Source: an uncultured Opitutia bacterium (GTDB lineage: Bacteria > Verrucomicrobiota > Verrucomicrobiia > Opitutales > CAJWYM01). From it: DNA of 54,906 nt. The notes beneath the pieces are model-generated. The model did not search any database and was not told where the DNA came from. It saw only the letters and a list, made by a program, of their open reading frames with translations. Numbering within the stretch: position 1 is the stretch's first letter; each line of letters starts with the position of its first letter. Positions 15,621-23,958 of this stretch are shown in pieces. Location of the stretch: positions 1 to 54,906 of the forward strand of contig CAJWYM010000014.1 of the NCBI GenBank assembly GCA_913049555.1. The letters are read 5' to 3'. The translations under genes were made by a program, and so were the position numbers.

Positions 15621-18086
15621 TCACCAGTGGGGTTGTTTTTCTTGAACCCAGAGCCCACAAGAAAGTTTTGGTAAACTCAACAATGCACCCTCTCCCTCCT
15701 GACGAATCCATCCATCATCAAACCCCTCATCACTGAAATGGTCTTGATGGGCTAGTTGTTTCCAATGTTGAGCACAAACCCCGTGCATATAAATACACAT
15801 TTTTGTGTCATGAGGATTCACTGCAAAAAGAAGCCTCTCATTCCCTGTTGAAAAGTCTACATTGATAATTTCCGCAACCGAAGAGTAATCATGAGTTGTA
15901 TAGTGCACGGTATAATTAGAACTGGGTCTGTGCGTCAATCTAAAATATTTACCAAGAGGGGATTGTCTGAATGCGATCCACTTTTTGAAGTAATTGTGCG
16001 TGTGGGATTGATCTTTTATTTTATGGTAGTTGAGAGCGTTTATATTGCCATTTTGATAAGTATTATTGATGCCTTCTTTGGATCTTAGATAGTCTTGTCC
16101 AGCAGAGATCATCGGAGTGCCAATACTACACATCAAAGTTGCAAGCATAATTTGCGTTCGTATCCTGTCATTGTGAGTTGGAGAATCGCCTCTGTAATTA
16201 GGATTTTCGGTGATCTTATCAATCCAACATCTATCATCGTGAGATTCAACATAGTTGATGCTCTGGCCAGGCCATGCAGAGGCGTCGTCTAAACTTCCCT
16301 TTAAATAATATATAATTCCCTCTTGGTTTCCTTTACCACGAAGATACTTTACCATGAATTCACGATAGCCATCATTCCAGAAACTGTAGCCTGTTTTCTT
16401 AAGGTCTCTAGCAATATTACCACGGAAGCTCCAAGGTTCAGCAATGAGGATCACTTTAGGATTCACTTTTTTCAGTTCAGTCTCAATTTCAGCGAGGACA
16501 GCAATTCCAAGTAATTCAGCAAGATCAAATCGAAAACCATCCACGCCATAGAACTCCATTAAATGGGTGAGACTTTCAATGATCAACTTTCGTCCCATTG
16601 GAGTATCGGCCCGAAGCGTATTGCCGCATCCACTCCAATTCATGAGACTTCCATCCTTAGCTAAGTCAAAATAATATTTTTTATCAAGATAAAGTAGATG
16701 GGGAGGCTCTCCAACATGGTTGTAGACCACATCTATAAGGATTGCTAGGCCTTTTTTGTGAGCCATTTCGACAAGTTCTCTAAACTCGAGTATCTGGGAT
16801 GCTTTTTCTGGCTCGGTTCCATAATGGCAACAAGGCGCAAAATAATTGTTAGTCATATATCCCCAATGATACTCATCAGCAGTCGAACTATCAAATTGCT
16901 GGATGGGTTGGAGTTCCAAAGTGTTGACTCCCATTTTTTTAAGGTAGGATTCTTCCGATTCTAACCATTTTGTTAATCCCTTGAAACCTTTGCGTTCTGA
17001 TTCACTTAGACCAATGGGGGCAAAGGTTGTCAGGTCTCGAACGTGGGCCTCCATAATCACCATATCTTCGATTGCAGGAGGATCAAAATCTACTTTTTTG
17101 AATTTTGGAAATCGATCTTCATTGATGATCACTCCAGGACCCAAAGGTCCCATGGTTGCCTTTGCATATGGATCTACAATTTTAAAATTTTTGTCAAAAT
17201 GTGTGGTATCATCGAGGTTCACCCCATCCACTCTGTAATGATAATAAGTTCCGTGCAGGTCACCCAGACAATGAGATTGCCAAGTGCAATCATCAATCAT
17301 CTCCATTTTTAATTGCCTCGTTTTTTGTGTCTCTAAATCCTTAAAAATTTCAAGGGTCACCTCGGTCGCGCGAGGTGCAAAAAGTCGGAATACAGTGTAT
17401 CCCTTTCTAAAATGAACGCCCATATCATAATGGGAAGAAATTTGAGTGAAAGAATATCCAGGAACAACTGGGGACTCATCATTGCAATCGTTGTTTTCCC
17501 ATTGAACCGTGTACTTTTTGGTGAGAGCTCGATAATCTTCAATGGCGAAAGTGAACATATAATTGTCCGATTGTTGTTTGGTCAATCGGTAGTTAGTATT
17601 GCCTTTGTCATCTTCTACTCGATTTGGGGCATGATCCGGGATTTCTATCCAGAAATGATCGTCGGAGATATATTTAAAAAGAACCTCGCCATGGCTTAGG
17701 CATAGAGCCCTAGGGACCCGCAGGCGAAGAACTTTTTTTCCGCTTACTTCGGTTTCTGGTTTTAACTCCCATTTTTCGTTGCCGACTGCCTGGTCCCACC
17801 CATTAAAATCACCCGCAACATATATTTTGCGTTTCTCCCAATTGAAGTGGGGCAGAGTATTGGCATCAAATATAAAATTAATTTGCTCCTCTTCTGTGTA
17901 ATATCCAGTCAGTTCCGCTTGAACAATCTTGTCAATGGGAAGAGGGTCCACCGGTTTGTTCCCATATTCTGAGTGAAGACAAATCGGTGGAGGTTCCTCT
18001 TGATCCCAATCTTTTTTTAAAATTAGAAGACCCGTATCTGCATTCAGCCAAAAGGAAGATTCAATAATTTTATTGGAAGACTCCAC
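15621..18086 (-). CDS. GH13 glycogen/starch debranching enzyme (pullulanase/isoamylase type)
   Basis: An 821-residue glycoside hydrolase. Two beta-sandwich modules resembling CBM48 come first: KIYVAGDFNGWDQA near 88-100 and VFRLFAPRATEVTLEIF near 232-248. The (beta/alpha)8 barrel from about 340 has region I DVVYNHVGE, region II GFRFDLAELLG with nucleophile D521, region III LIAEPWS with acid/base E550, and region IV NYVESHDD with D617. The YNHVGE sequence and the double N-terminal module point to type I pullulanase or isoamylase rather than GlgB, so cleavage of alpha-1,6 branches is expected. It is cytoplasmic, with no signal peptide. It starts at GTG 18086, only 2 bases after glgA. Exact specificity is uncertain. 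Confidence 0.88.
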   Translation of the reverse strand: MESSNKIIESSFWLNADTGLLILKKDWDQEEPPPICLHSEYGNKPVDPLPIDKIVQAELTGYYTEEEQINFIFDANTLPHFNWEKRKIYVAGDFNGWDQAVGNEKWELKPETEVSGKKVLRLRVPRALCLSHGEVLFKYISDDHFWIEIPDHAPNRVEDDKGNTNYRLTKQQSDNYMFTFAIEDYRALTKKYTVQWENNDCNDESPVVPGYSFTQISSHYDMGVHFRKGYTVFRLFAPRATEVTLEIFKDLETQKTRQLKMEMIDDCTWQSHCLGDLHGTYYHYRVDGVNLDDTTHFDKNFKIVDPYAKATMGPLGPGVIINEDRFPKFKKVDFDPPAIEDMVIMEAHVRDLTTFAPIGLSESERKGFKGLTKWLESEESYLKKMGVNTLELQPIQQFDSSTADEYHWGYMTNNYFAPCCHYGTEPEKASQILEFRELVEMAHKKGLAILIDVVYNHVGEPPHLLYLDKKYYFDLAKDGSLMNWSGCGNTLRADTPMGRKLIIESLTHLMEFYGVDGFRFDLAELLGIAVLAEIETELKKVNPKVILIAEPWSFRGNIARDLKKTGYSFWNDGYREFMVKYLRGKGNQEGIIYYLKGSLDDASAWPGQSINYVESHDDRCWIDKITENPNYRGDSPTHNDRIRTQIMLATLMCSIGTPMISAGQDYLRSKEGINNTYQNGNINALNYHKIKDQSHTHNYFKKWIAFRQSPLGKYFRLTHRPSSNYTVHYTTHDYSSVAEIINVDFSTGNERLLFAVNPHDTKMCIYMHGVCAQHWKQLAHQDHFSDEGFDDGWIRQEGEGALLSLPKLSCGLWVQEKQPHW

Positions 18087-18088
18087 AA

Positions 18089-20182
18089 TTAGTTTCTAAT
18101 GTGAGCGTAAATATTCACATAGTGCTCCCCTGGATGATTCCAAGAATAATCATATCGCATTCCGTTTTGCATCAATTTTCTAAAATCTTCAGGGAAGTTG
18201 TAGTAGAGTCCAATGGCTCGATCCATAGCAGAGTTGATCCCAGCCACATCCGCTTGTTGAAATACAAAACCGTTCCTTTCCTCTGGACTTTTATAATCAC
18301 AATAGTCTTTGTCAAAAACAGTATCCGCAAGTCCACCGACGGATCGGACGATCGGGACTGTTCCGTAGCGAAGAGCAATCAACTGAGTCAGTCCACAAGG
18401 TTCAAAATGGCTAGGCACGATCATCATATCGGAACCGGCATAAATCAGATGGGCCAATTCCTCATTGAATCCAATTTCCAAATGAACATTCGGGTTCTCA
18501 TTCAACTCGTGCTTAATTCTCCAAAAGTTTTCATTGATCGAATGGTCTGGACTAGAGCCCAACAAAATAAATTGACAACCATTGTTTATGGTTTGATAGA
18601 TGGAATGCAAAATCAAATCTAGACCTTTCTGAGTGTCTAATCGACCTACATAAGAAATGATTGGCTTCTCGTTGTCCTCGAGAAGGAGACGTTGCCGAAG
18701 AGAACTCTTATTGCTGTATTTGCCCTCAATGGCATCAACTGAATATTTATGAGGGAGTAGCGGGTCAATTTCTGGATTCCACACGTCATAGTCCACACCA
18801 TTTAAAATGCCTCCAAATTTTTGGTGATGGACTTGCAAAGAGTGCCCCAATCCATATCCTTGGTCTCCGTCTTTCGCTTCCGTTGCATGTTTCATAGAAA
18901 CGGTCGTAACAAAGTTAGAATAAACGATACCGGCTTTCATTAAATTTACAGCCTTGGGATTGCAATTGTCATGCAATCGATCGTGGTGCATAAAGTACTC
19001 AGGACGCCCTAAGCCTACTGCATGAAGAACATTCTCACCCGTGACACCTTGATGCTTGAAATTGTGAACAGTGTAGCAAACTCTTGGATGGTGTAAACCA
19101 ATGTGTTGATAAATTTCGAATAATAAAACTGGAACCAATCCTGTTTGCCAGTCATGACAGTGAATGATTTCAGGAGACTTTCCAGATTTGTAAATAAATT
19201 CTAGAGCAGCTCTGCTGAAAAAGGCATATCTGTAGATATCATCTCGATCTCCATAATATTTGCCCCGATTGAAGAAATTATCATGAGATTTAGGCTCGAT
19301 AAGAAAACATCGTCTGCCATGAACCGTAGCGGCCCAAACGTCACAAGCGATTGCTCCACCATACCATGGAACGAATAAATCCTCATAACATTTATCCATG
19401 CAGTATACATGATCGTAGCGCATACAATCGTATTTGGGGAGGATATATTCAACGGTATTTCCCCGAATTTCTGTTTCTCTCCCTAGACCTGACACAACAT
19501 CTCCCAAACCTCCTACTTTTGCTACAGGTGCCATCTCAGGAGTAATATGGATCACATACATGGGGTCCGGCCTGTTTGAATAATCTGGACCCGTTTGTTC
19601 TTCTTGAGTAAGAGGAATTTCATTGGCAATAGGCTCTTTTGCTGAGCTTTCTTGTGCCTTGTTTTGAATTACTTTTTTAACTACCTTTTTAATTGGAGAT
19701 TTCTTCGCCAGTTTATCCTGCTTCTGATTCCCTTTAGAATTAGATTTGGATGTATTTGAAGAGACTTTGACGGTTGCGGTTGCCTTTTTAGGAACACTTT
19801 TCTCAACCTGTTTCGAGGCTAGATCGGTTGCAGAGGGCGTTTTCTTATTTTCAACAGTACTCTCATTATTTTTACCAATACTTTGGCTATCAGTCGATGA
19901 AGTTTTCGATTTATTCTTTGCAGGGTTTGTGCTTTTTTTCTCCGCTTCAGTCGTGGTTTTATTTTCTACATTTAAGGGTGCTTTAGAAACTACTTTTTTA
20001 GGCGCCGCTACTGGGGCCTTTTTTGAGGCTGTTGTTGGTGACTGTTTTGGTGCCGATGGAGAAACAGTTTTAGAAACAGTTTTAGAGACTGTTGTAGTTG
20101 CCTTTTTAGCTGCTTTTTGAGGAGCTTTTTTGGCGATTACTTTTTTTGCCAGCTTTTTTTTGACCGATTTTTTTGATGCCAT
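18089..20182 (-). CDS. glgA: Glycogen synthase (GT5) with 200-residue histone-like N-terminal tail
   Basis: A 697-residue protein against about 480-500 for a usual GlgA. Residues 208-697 are a full GT5 glycogen/starch synthase using ADP-glucose: MYVIHITPEMAPVAKVGGLGDV with the KVGGL substrate loop at 222-226, IIHCHDWQTGLVP, TVHNFKHQG, GILNGVDYDVWNP, ISYVGRLDTQKGLDLI and the catalytic SHFEPCGLTQLIALRYGT. Residues 1-200 are almost entirely Lys, Ala, Ser, Thr, Pro and Val (KKAPQKAAKKATT-like repeats), resembling the histone H1-like tails of bacterial chromatin proteins, and are predicted disordered. The tail becomes more acidic and Gln-rich near 175-200 before the enzyme. It is in line with the GH57 and GH13 genes. 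ADP-glucose synthesis (glgC) is not in the window. Confidence 0.93.
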   Translation of the reverse strand: MASKKSVKKKLAKKVIAKKAPQKAAKKATTTVSKTVSKTVSPSAPKQSPTTASKKAPVAAPKKVVSKAPLNVENKTTTEAEKKSTNPAKNKSKTSSTDSQSIGKNNESTVENKKTPSATDLASKQVEKSVPKKATATVKVSSNTSKSNSKGNQKQDKLAKKSPIKKVVKKVIQNKAQESSAKEPIANEIPLTQEEQTGPDYSNRPDPMYVIHITPEMAPVAKVGGLGDVVSGLGRETEIRGNTVEYILPKYDCMRYDHVYCMDKCYEDLFVPWYGGAIACDVWAATVHGRRCFLIEPKSHDNFFNRGKYYGDRDDIYRYAFFSRAALEFIYKSGKSPEIIHCHDWQTGLVPVLLFEIYQHIGLHHPRVCYTVHNFKHQGVTGENVLHAVGLGRPEYFMHHDRLHDNCNPKAVNLMKAGIVYSNFVTTVSMKHATEAKDGDQGYGLGHSLQVHHQKFGGILNGVDYDVWNPEIDPLLPHKYSVDAIEGKYSNKSSLRQRLLLEDNEKPIISYVGRLDTQKGLDLILHSIYQTINNGCQFILLGSSPDHSINENFWRIKHELNENPNVHLEIGFNEELAHLIYAGSDMMIVPSHFEPCGLTQLIALRYGTVPIVRSVGGLADTVFDKDYCDYKSPEERNGFVFQQADVAGINSAMDRAIGLYYNFPEDFRKLMQNGMRYDYSWNHPGEHYVNIYAHIRN

Positions 20183-20243
20183 TTTTTTATAGATTGAGGT
20201 TGTTTAATTTGTGATCCATGTGCAATTGCTACAACAGTAAATG

Positions 20244-21857
20244 TTACGGGGTTTGGGACAGTAGATGATAGTCTATCTCTGGAAAAATATCATCCATTAT
20301 TTCAAGTGCTAGTAGTTTTCTTTTTGGAATGTCTTTATTTTGAATAGAATGTGCCAAAAAATTAAATCTTGCAAGGCTATCCTTGACGCGCTTGAAAGCA
20401 TATTTTTGCGAAGAACCCGTACGAATCATAAATGCCCAGTCCGAAGATTGAGCAAGCAGTAAGGATCGAGCTGCTTGCTTGAGTGTTCTATCCAATTCAT
20501 CGGAGATGACTTCTTCTGTTTGAAATTGAGTCAATAAGATTTTTTGAAATTGGCGAACTGCTTGGAATAATTGGGGGTAAATCCAATCATTAGTGGGATT
20601 TACCCAATGCTCCAGAGAACTATTTTTTCCCCAAGTAGCCCCCTCTGGTTGGATTTCGACTGAACAATTCACTGAGCTTTCGGAGGAGCTGGGTTTGCCT
20701 AAGGTGAAGTCTCCTTGGCGATTGGCAATTCGAATGACCTCTTCCAGCCAAATGGGACCTTCATGCCACCAATGGCCAAAAAGTTCCGCATCAAATGGAG
20801 CCGTAATCAAGAACTCTTGATCTTTTTGGTGCAAGTTTCGCAGTTGATTGCGCTTATCAAGCATAAATTCCCTTGCATGGTATTTTGCTTTGATACTCGC
20901 TTTTTGCGGATCATAAAACAACTTTTTACCATTCTTTTCAGCGACAGACCAATATTTTAAACCGCTCTGGCATCGATGTCTAAAGTATCCAATATATTGT
21001 TGAATCTGAGGGCTGTCGGAATCATCTGCTAAATCTTTGTGATATTCTCTGTAATCTGAGTCTGAGGGATAGCCGGTTTCAGCACTCCACACTTGATGAG
21101 AACTTTCTGGATCTCGAGCCATAAACTGAACCCCGTTTTTAGCTTGAGTGATTCTGTAAATATTATTTTCAATATTAGGACTGGCAAATTCAATGCTAGT
21201 GGTGTCTAAAAAAGTGTATTTATAACCTGCTTTTTTAATAAAATCTTCTAGTCCTTTGCAATAGGCACATTCTGGCAACCATAAGCCTTCAGGATCAATT
21301 CCTGTGAATTTTTCAAAAACAATTTTGCCCACCTTAAGTTGGGCTAAAATGGTCTCAGGAATAGAATTGTATAATGGGAGGACTGCGTGGGTAGCAGTTG
21401 TGGTTATGAGTTCGAGTTTCTTATTTTTGTGCAATCGAACAAATCTGCCAATTAGATTTGCTTTGTATTGAACAAAGTAAGCTCTGCAGTTTTCAAATTG
21501 TGTTTTGTAATATTTAGAAAGAGCCACTTGTTCTTCAGGAACCTTTGGATCTTTTATTTCAGCCTCACAGATTAAGAGAAGATTGTCGAGGTGTCTTAAA
21601 TAACGCTCTTGCAGTCCGGAGTTATCGAGCATGGAGAGTAAGGTAGGAGATAGGGAGTAAACGATCGAAAAATCAAGACCCTCTTTTTCTAATCTTTCCA
21701 ATAATTGCAATGTGGGTATGTAGGACTCGGTGATTGCTTGAAAAAGCCAGTTTTCCTCAAAAAAATAATCGTATTCCGGATGATTAATAAAGGGTAAATG
21801 GGCATGAAGAACAAAAGAAAGATATCCTTTGTTGCTAGTTATTGTCTCGGAATCCAT
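20244..21857 (-). CDS. GH57 1,4-alpha-glucan branching enzyme (DUF1957 type)
   Basis: A 537-residue GH57 enzyme. GYLSFVLHAHLPFI is the first conserved region with the active-site His. EGLWLPECAY carries the nucleophile E196, and FLITAPFDAELFGHWWHEGP carries the acid/base D356 and the family's HWW block. TGYPSDSDYREYHKDL also matches GH57 branching enzymes. The C-terminal helical domain (SSDWAFMIRTGSSQKYA) is the DUF1957-type tail. It introduces alpha-1,6 branches, so here branching is done by GH57 rather than a GH13 GlgB. It is cytoplasmic. It begins 23 bases inside the upstream DUF4912-like gene and is followed by glgA after about 60 bases, consistent with one glycogen operon. Confidence 0.9.
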   Translation of the reverse strand: MDSETITSNKGYLSFVLHAHLPFINHPEYDYFFEENWLFQAITESYIPTLQLLERLEKEGLDFSIVYSLSPTLLSMLDNSGLQERYLRHLDNLLLICEAEIKDPKVPEEQVALSKYYKTQFENCRAYFVQYKANLIGRFVRLHKNKKLELITTTATHAVLPLYNSIPETILAQLKVGKIVFEKFTGIDPEGLWLPECAYCKGLEDFIKKAGYKYTFLDTTSIEFASPNIENNIYRITQAKNGVQFMARDPESSHQVWSAETGYPSDSDYREYHKDLADDSDSPQIQQYIGYFRHRCQSGLKYWSVAEKNGKKLFYDPQKASIKAKYHAREFMLDKRNQLRNLHQKDQEFLITAPFDAELFGHWWHEGPIWLEEVIRIANRQGDFTLGKPSSSESSVNCSVEIQPEGATWGKNSSLEHWVNPTNDWIYPQLFQAVRQFQKILLTQFQTEEVISDELDRTLKQAARSLLLAQSSDWAFMIRTGSSQKYAFKRVKDSLARFNFLAHSIQNKDIPKRKLLALEIMDDIFPEIDYHLLSQTP

Positions 21858-22902
21858 GGATTAAATAAGTTGGCGGGGGTATGGGCAGACTGAGTGGTTT
21901 TAAAAATTGGTAAGGATATTGAATCCTTTTTAAATAAGTGTCCAAAACTTGAGCGTCCCTCAAATCTTGAAAATGTAAAATCGATTCAATATTGGAGATC
22001 GAAGCATGCAAAGACTCACTATTTGAGAGAGAATGTGTGTTTAAAGGGTCTAAAAGTGTGGCTTTTATTTTTTCAAATTCCTCTTGAAGAATGGGATAGA
22101 AGTAGAGAAATTCATGGGCACTTGTCTTATTGATTTCCTGTCCAAAAAAACTTAAGTTATTATTGGGTAACTTCATCTTTCCTGAAAACTGAATGGCTGC
22201 GATTACTCCTTCTAGCTCCCAATAAAGCGGGAGATTGGGCATGTTTTCCGAGCTAGAATAATCTCGATTTTCGTCTGGATGTTGTTGGGTTTTAAGTTTT
22301 TGAATGGGTTCCGGTGAATGGCCTATCCGTAGGGAGGGAGGCTTTATTGGGACAGACCTTTCAGAAACACCCAATCCTTGTTCGGGTTCATTTGTGACAA
22401 CCAACTTTGTAAAATCCTCTAATTTAGAAATTTCTTTCGGATTTCTGGAAAAGGTGCTCTGTTGGCCTGAAGAGGCTAGGGGCTTAAAATTCTGAGAGTT
22501 CAGGGCTCCATTGAAATCGGAGTTTAAATTTTCGCTTGATAGAGGTTTAGGGTTGTTTTCCCCTAAGATCGCCTCAACCAATAAGCCTGATTGCCAAAGA
22601 TCAAAATACATGTGCTTGCTGCCACCATGTACGGGCATGTCCATACGATTGTCTTTGTCATTGTCCAGCAGTGAGACAACGAGTTTCTGATCGCATTCAC
22701 TAAAATCCTGTTCGTTGCTTTGTTCTGATTCACAATTCCAAAAAGCGAGCACTTGAGACTCCTTAATTGGGATAATGTCGATATGGGCTTCCTCTAAGCA
22801 GGTTTCTTTTTCTGATGCAAACGAGGCTATCTCTTCGTCTATTGATCGAAGCTCCTTTTGTGATAAATGATATTCATCTGATTTTTTTAGTTTTTTCGAC
22901 AC
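21835..22902 (-). CDS. DUF4912-like protein of the glycogen cluster
   Basis: A 355-residue protein with no enzyme motif. Residues about 45-115 resemble DUF4912: a strand with VLAFWNCE, then LVVSLLDNDK, MDMPVHGGSKHMYFDLW and SGLLVEAILGE, the pattern of a small beta-sandwich. The middle (about 120-215) is Ser/Pro/Asn-rich and probably disordered. The end (LYWELEGVIAAIQFSGKMKL, then helical YFYPILQEEFEKIKATLL) is unrecognised. DUF4912 proteins frequently neighbour GH57 and glycogen genes; a glucan-binding or scaffolding role is a guess. It starts at GTG 22902 and overlaps the GH57 start by 23 bases. The domain call is tentative because the match is degenerate. Confidence 0.6.
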   Translation of the reverse strand: MSKKLKKSDEYHLSQKELRSIDEEIASFASEKETCLEEAHIDIIPIKESQVLAFWNCESEQSNEQDFSECDQKLVVSLLDNDKDNRMDMPVHGGSKHMYFDLWQSGLLVEAILGENNPKPLSSENLNSDFNGALNSQNFKPLASSGQQSTFSRNPKEISKLEDFTKLVVTNEPEQGLGVSERSVPIKPPSLRIGHSPEPIQKLKTQQHPDENRDYSSSENMPNLPLYWELEGVIAAIQFSGKMKLPNNNLSFFGQEINKTSAHEFLYFYPILQEEFEKIKATLLDPLNTHSLSNSESLHASISNIESILHFQDLRDAQVLDTYLKRIQYPYQFLKPLSLPIPPPTYLIHGFRDNN

Positions 22903-22974
22903 GTTATGTGATTGACAACCGATCCGTTCTTATGGAACCCAAATGGTGAGATTTGGAAAGGATTCTCGAAATTC

Positions 22975-23958
22975 CTAGAAGTATTTTATGTAGGCTTCTT
23001 TACGGAGTCTGTCTACCCACTTTCTTTGAGCGTTTTGAGAGATTTGGTCTAGCAGTTTATCTTCAATTTCATCTCGGACATCCTCAAGAGCTTGAACGCC
23101 CTCCTCTTTTTTCTCTTTGATGTATAGTATGAAAACATGTTCCCCGACAACAATGGGTTGACTGTGGGAACCTGCCGGCAATGCAAAAGCGACTTTTTCT
23201 AATTCCTCACGAATTTCATTTTTTTGAATCCATCCCCATTCTCCCCCTCTTTCGCGCATATTATCTCTACTGAAAGTGCGAGCCATTTCATAGAAACTGG
23301 CACCCCCTTCTAGTTTTTGGATAATGTTCTCTGCCTCTTGACGTAATAAATCAGTCGTTTCATCCGCATAAGGGGTGAGTAATATTTGCTGGAGGAAAAC
23401 AGAGTCTTCCTGTAAGAATAAAAATTTGTTCCTTTTGTAATATTGTTCAATTTTTTCTGGGCTGATCTCGGATTGTGTTCTTTTCATTCTAGCTCGCATC
23501 GCCTGAACCATCAACTTTTCTTCAAGTTCTTTCCTAAACTGTCGGACTGTTTTGTCTTGTCTTTTTAAAAAGTTTAGAAATCGAGATCGATCGCCCCCGA
23601 ATTGTTGCGTAAGAACGTCATCATATTCATTTTCAATGTATGACTTTGGGATTAATAAACCTTCTTCTTTGAACTCAGCAACGATGAGGTGCCGATCAAT
23701 AATATTTTTTAGAATCTCTCGACTTACTTGGGTCACTTTGGTTCTAATGTCCTCTGGAGAAGAGGCAGAACGGGTGATTTGCTGCATCAGAGGCGCCATT
23801 TCTTTCCGCACATCTTCGTAGGTAATTATACTTTCTCCAACGATTGCAGCAATTCCATTGGGTAAATAAGATTGGATTCGAGCCGATGCATGCGAAGTCA
23901 AAATAGGAAACGCGGAAAAGATTAATATAATTTTAAATAAGTGGACGTTAAACTTCAT
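22975..23958 (-). CDS. SurA-like periplasmic peptidyl-prolyl isomerase
   Basis: A 327-residue exported chaperone. Residues 1-26 are a signal peptide ending in SHASA. GIAAIVGESIITYEDV near 35-50 and the long helical region to about 165 match the SurA N-terminal domain. Residues about 180-285 are a parvulin (PpiC) domain: VFLQQILLTPY, ASFYEMARTFSRDNM, RGGEWGWIQKNEI and AFALPAGSHSQPIVVGEHVFILYI. It has a single parvulin domain, against two in Escherichia coli SurA. It assists outer-membrane protein folding, consistent with a diderm cell. Its ATG overlaps the mfd stop by 4 bases. Confidence 0.9.
   Translation of the reverse strand: MKFNVHLFKIILIFSAFPILTSHASARIQSYLPNGIAAIVGESIITYEDVRKEMAPLMQQITRSASSPEDIRTKVTQVSREILKNIIDRHLIVAEFKEEGLLIPKSYIENEYDDVLTQQFGGDRSRFLNFLKRQDKTVRQFRKELEEKLMVQAMRARMKRTQSEISPEKIEQYYKRNKFLFLQEDSVFLQQILLTPYADETTDLLRQEAENIIQKLEGGASFYEMARTFSRDNMRERGGEWGWIQKNEIREELEKVAFALPAGSHSQPIVVGEHVFILYIKEKKEEGVQALEDVRDEIEDKLLDQISQNAQRKWVDRLRKEAYIKYF

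Noticed and set aside
18101-18622. 173-codon plus-strand frame opposite glgA
   Set aside because: It lies entirely antisense to the conserved catalytic domain of glycogen synthase, so it is a shadow.
19746-20120. 124-codon plus-strand frame rich in Val/Phe/Ala
   Set aside because: It is antisense to the Lys/Ala/Thr repeats of the GlgA tail, which produce such frames automatically.
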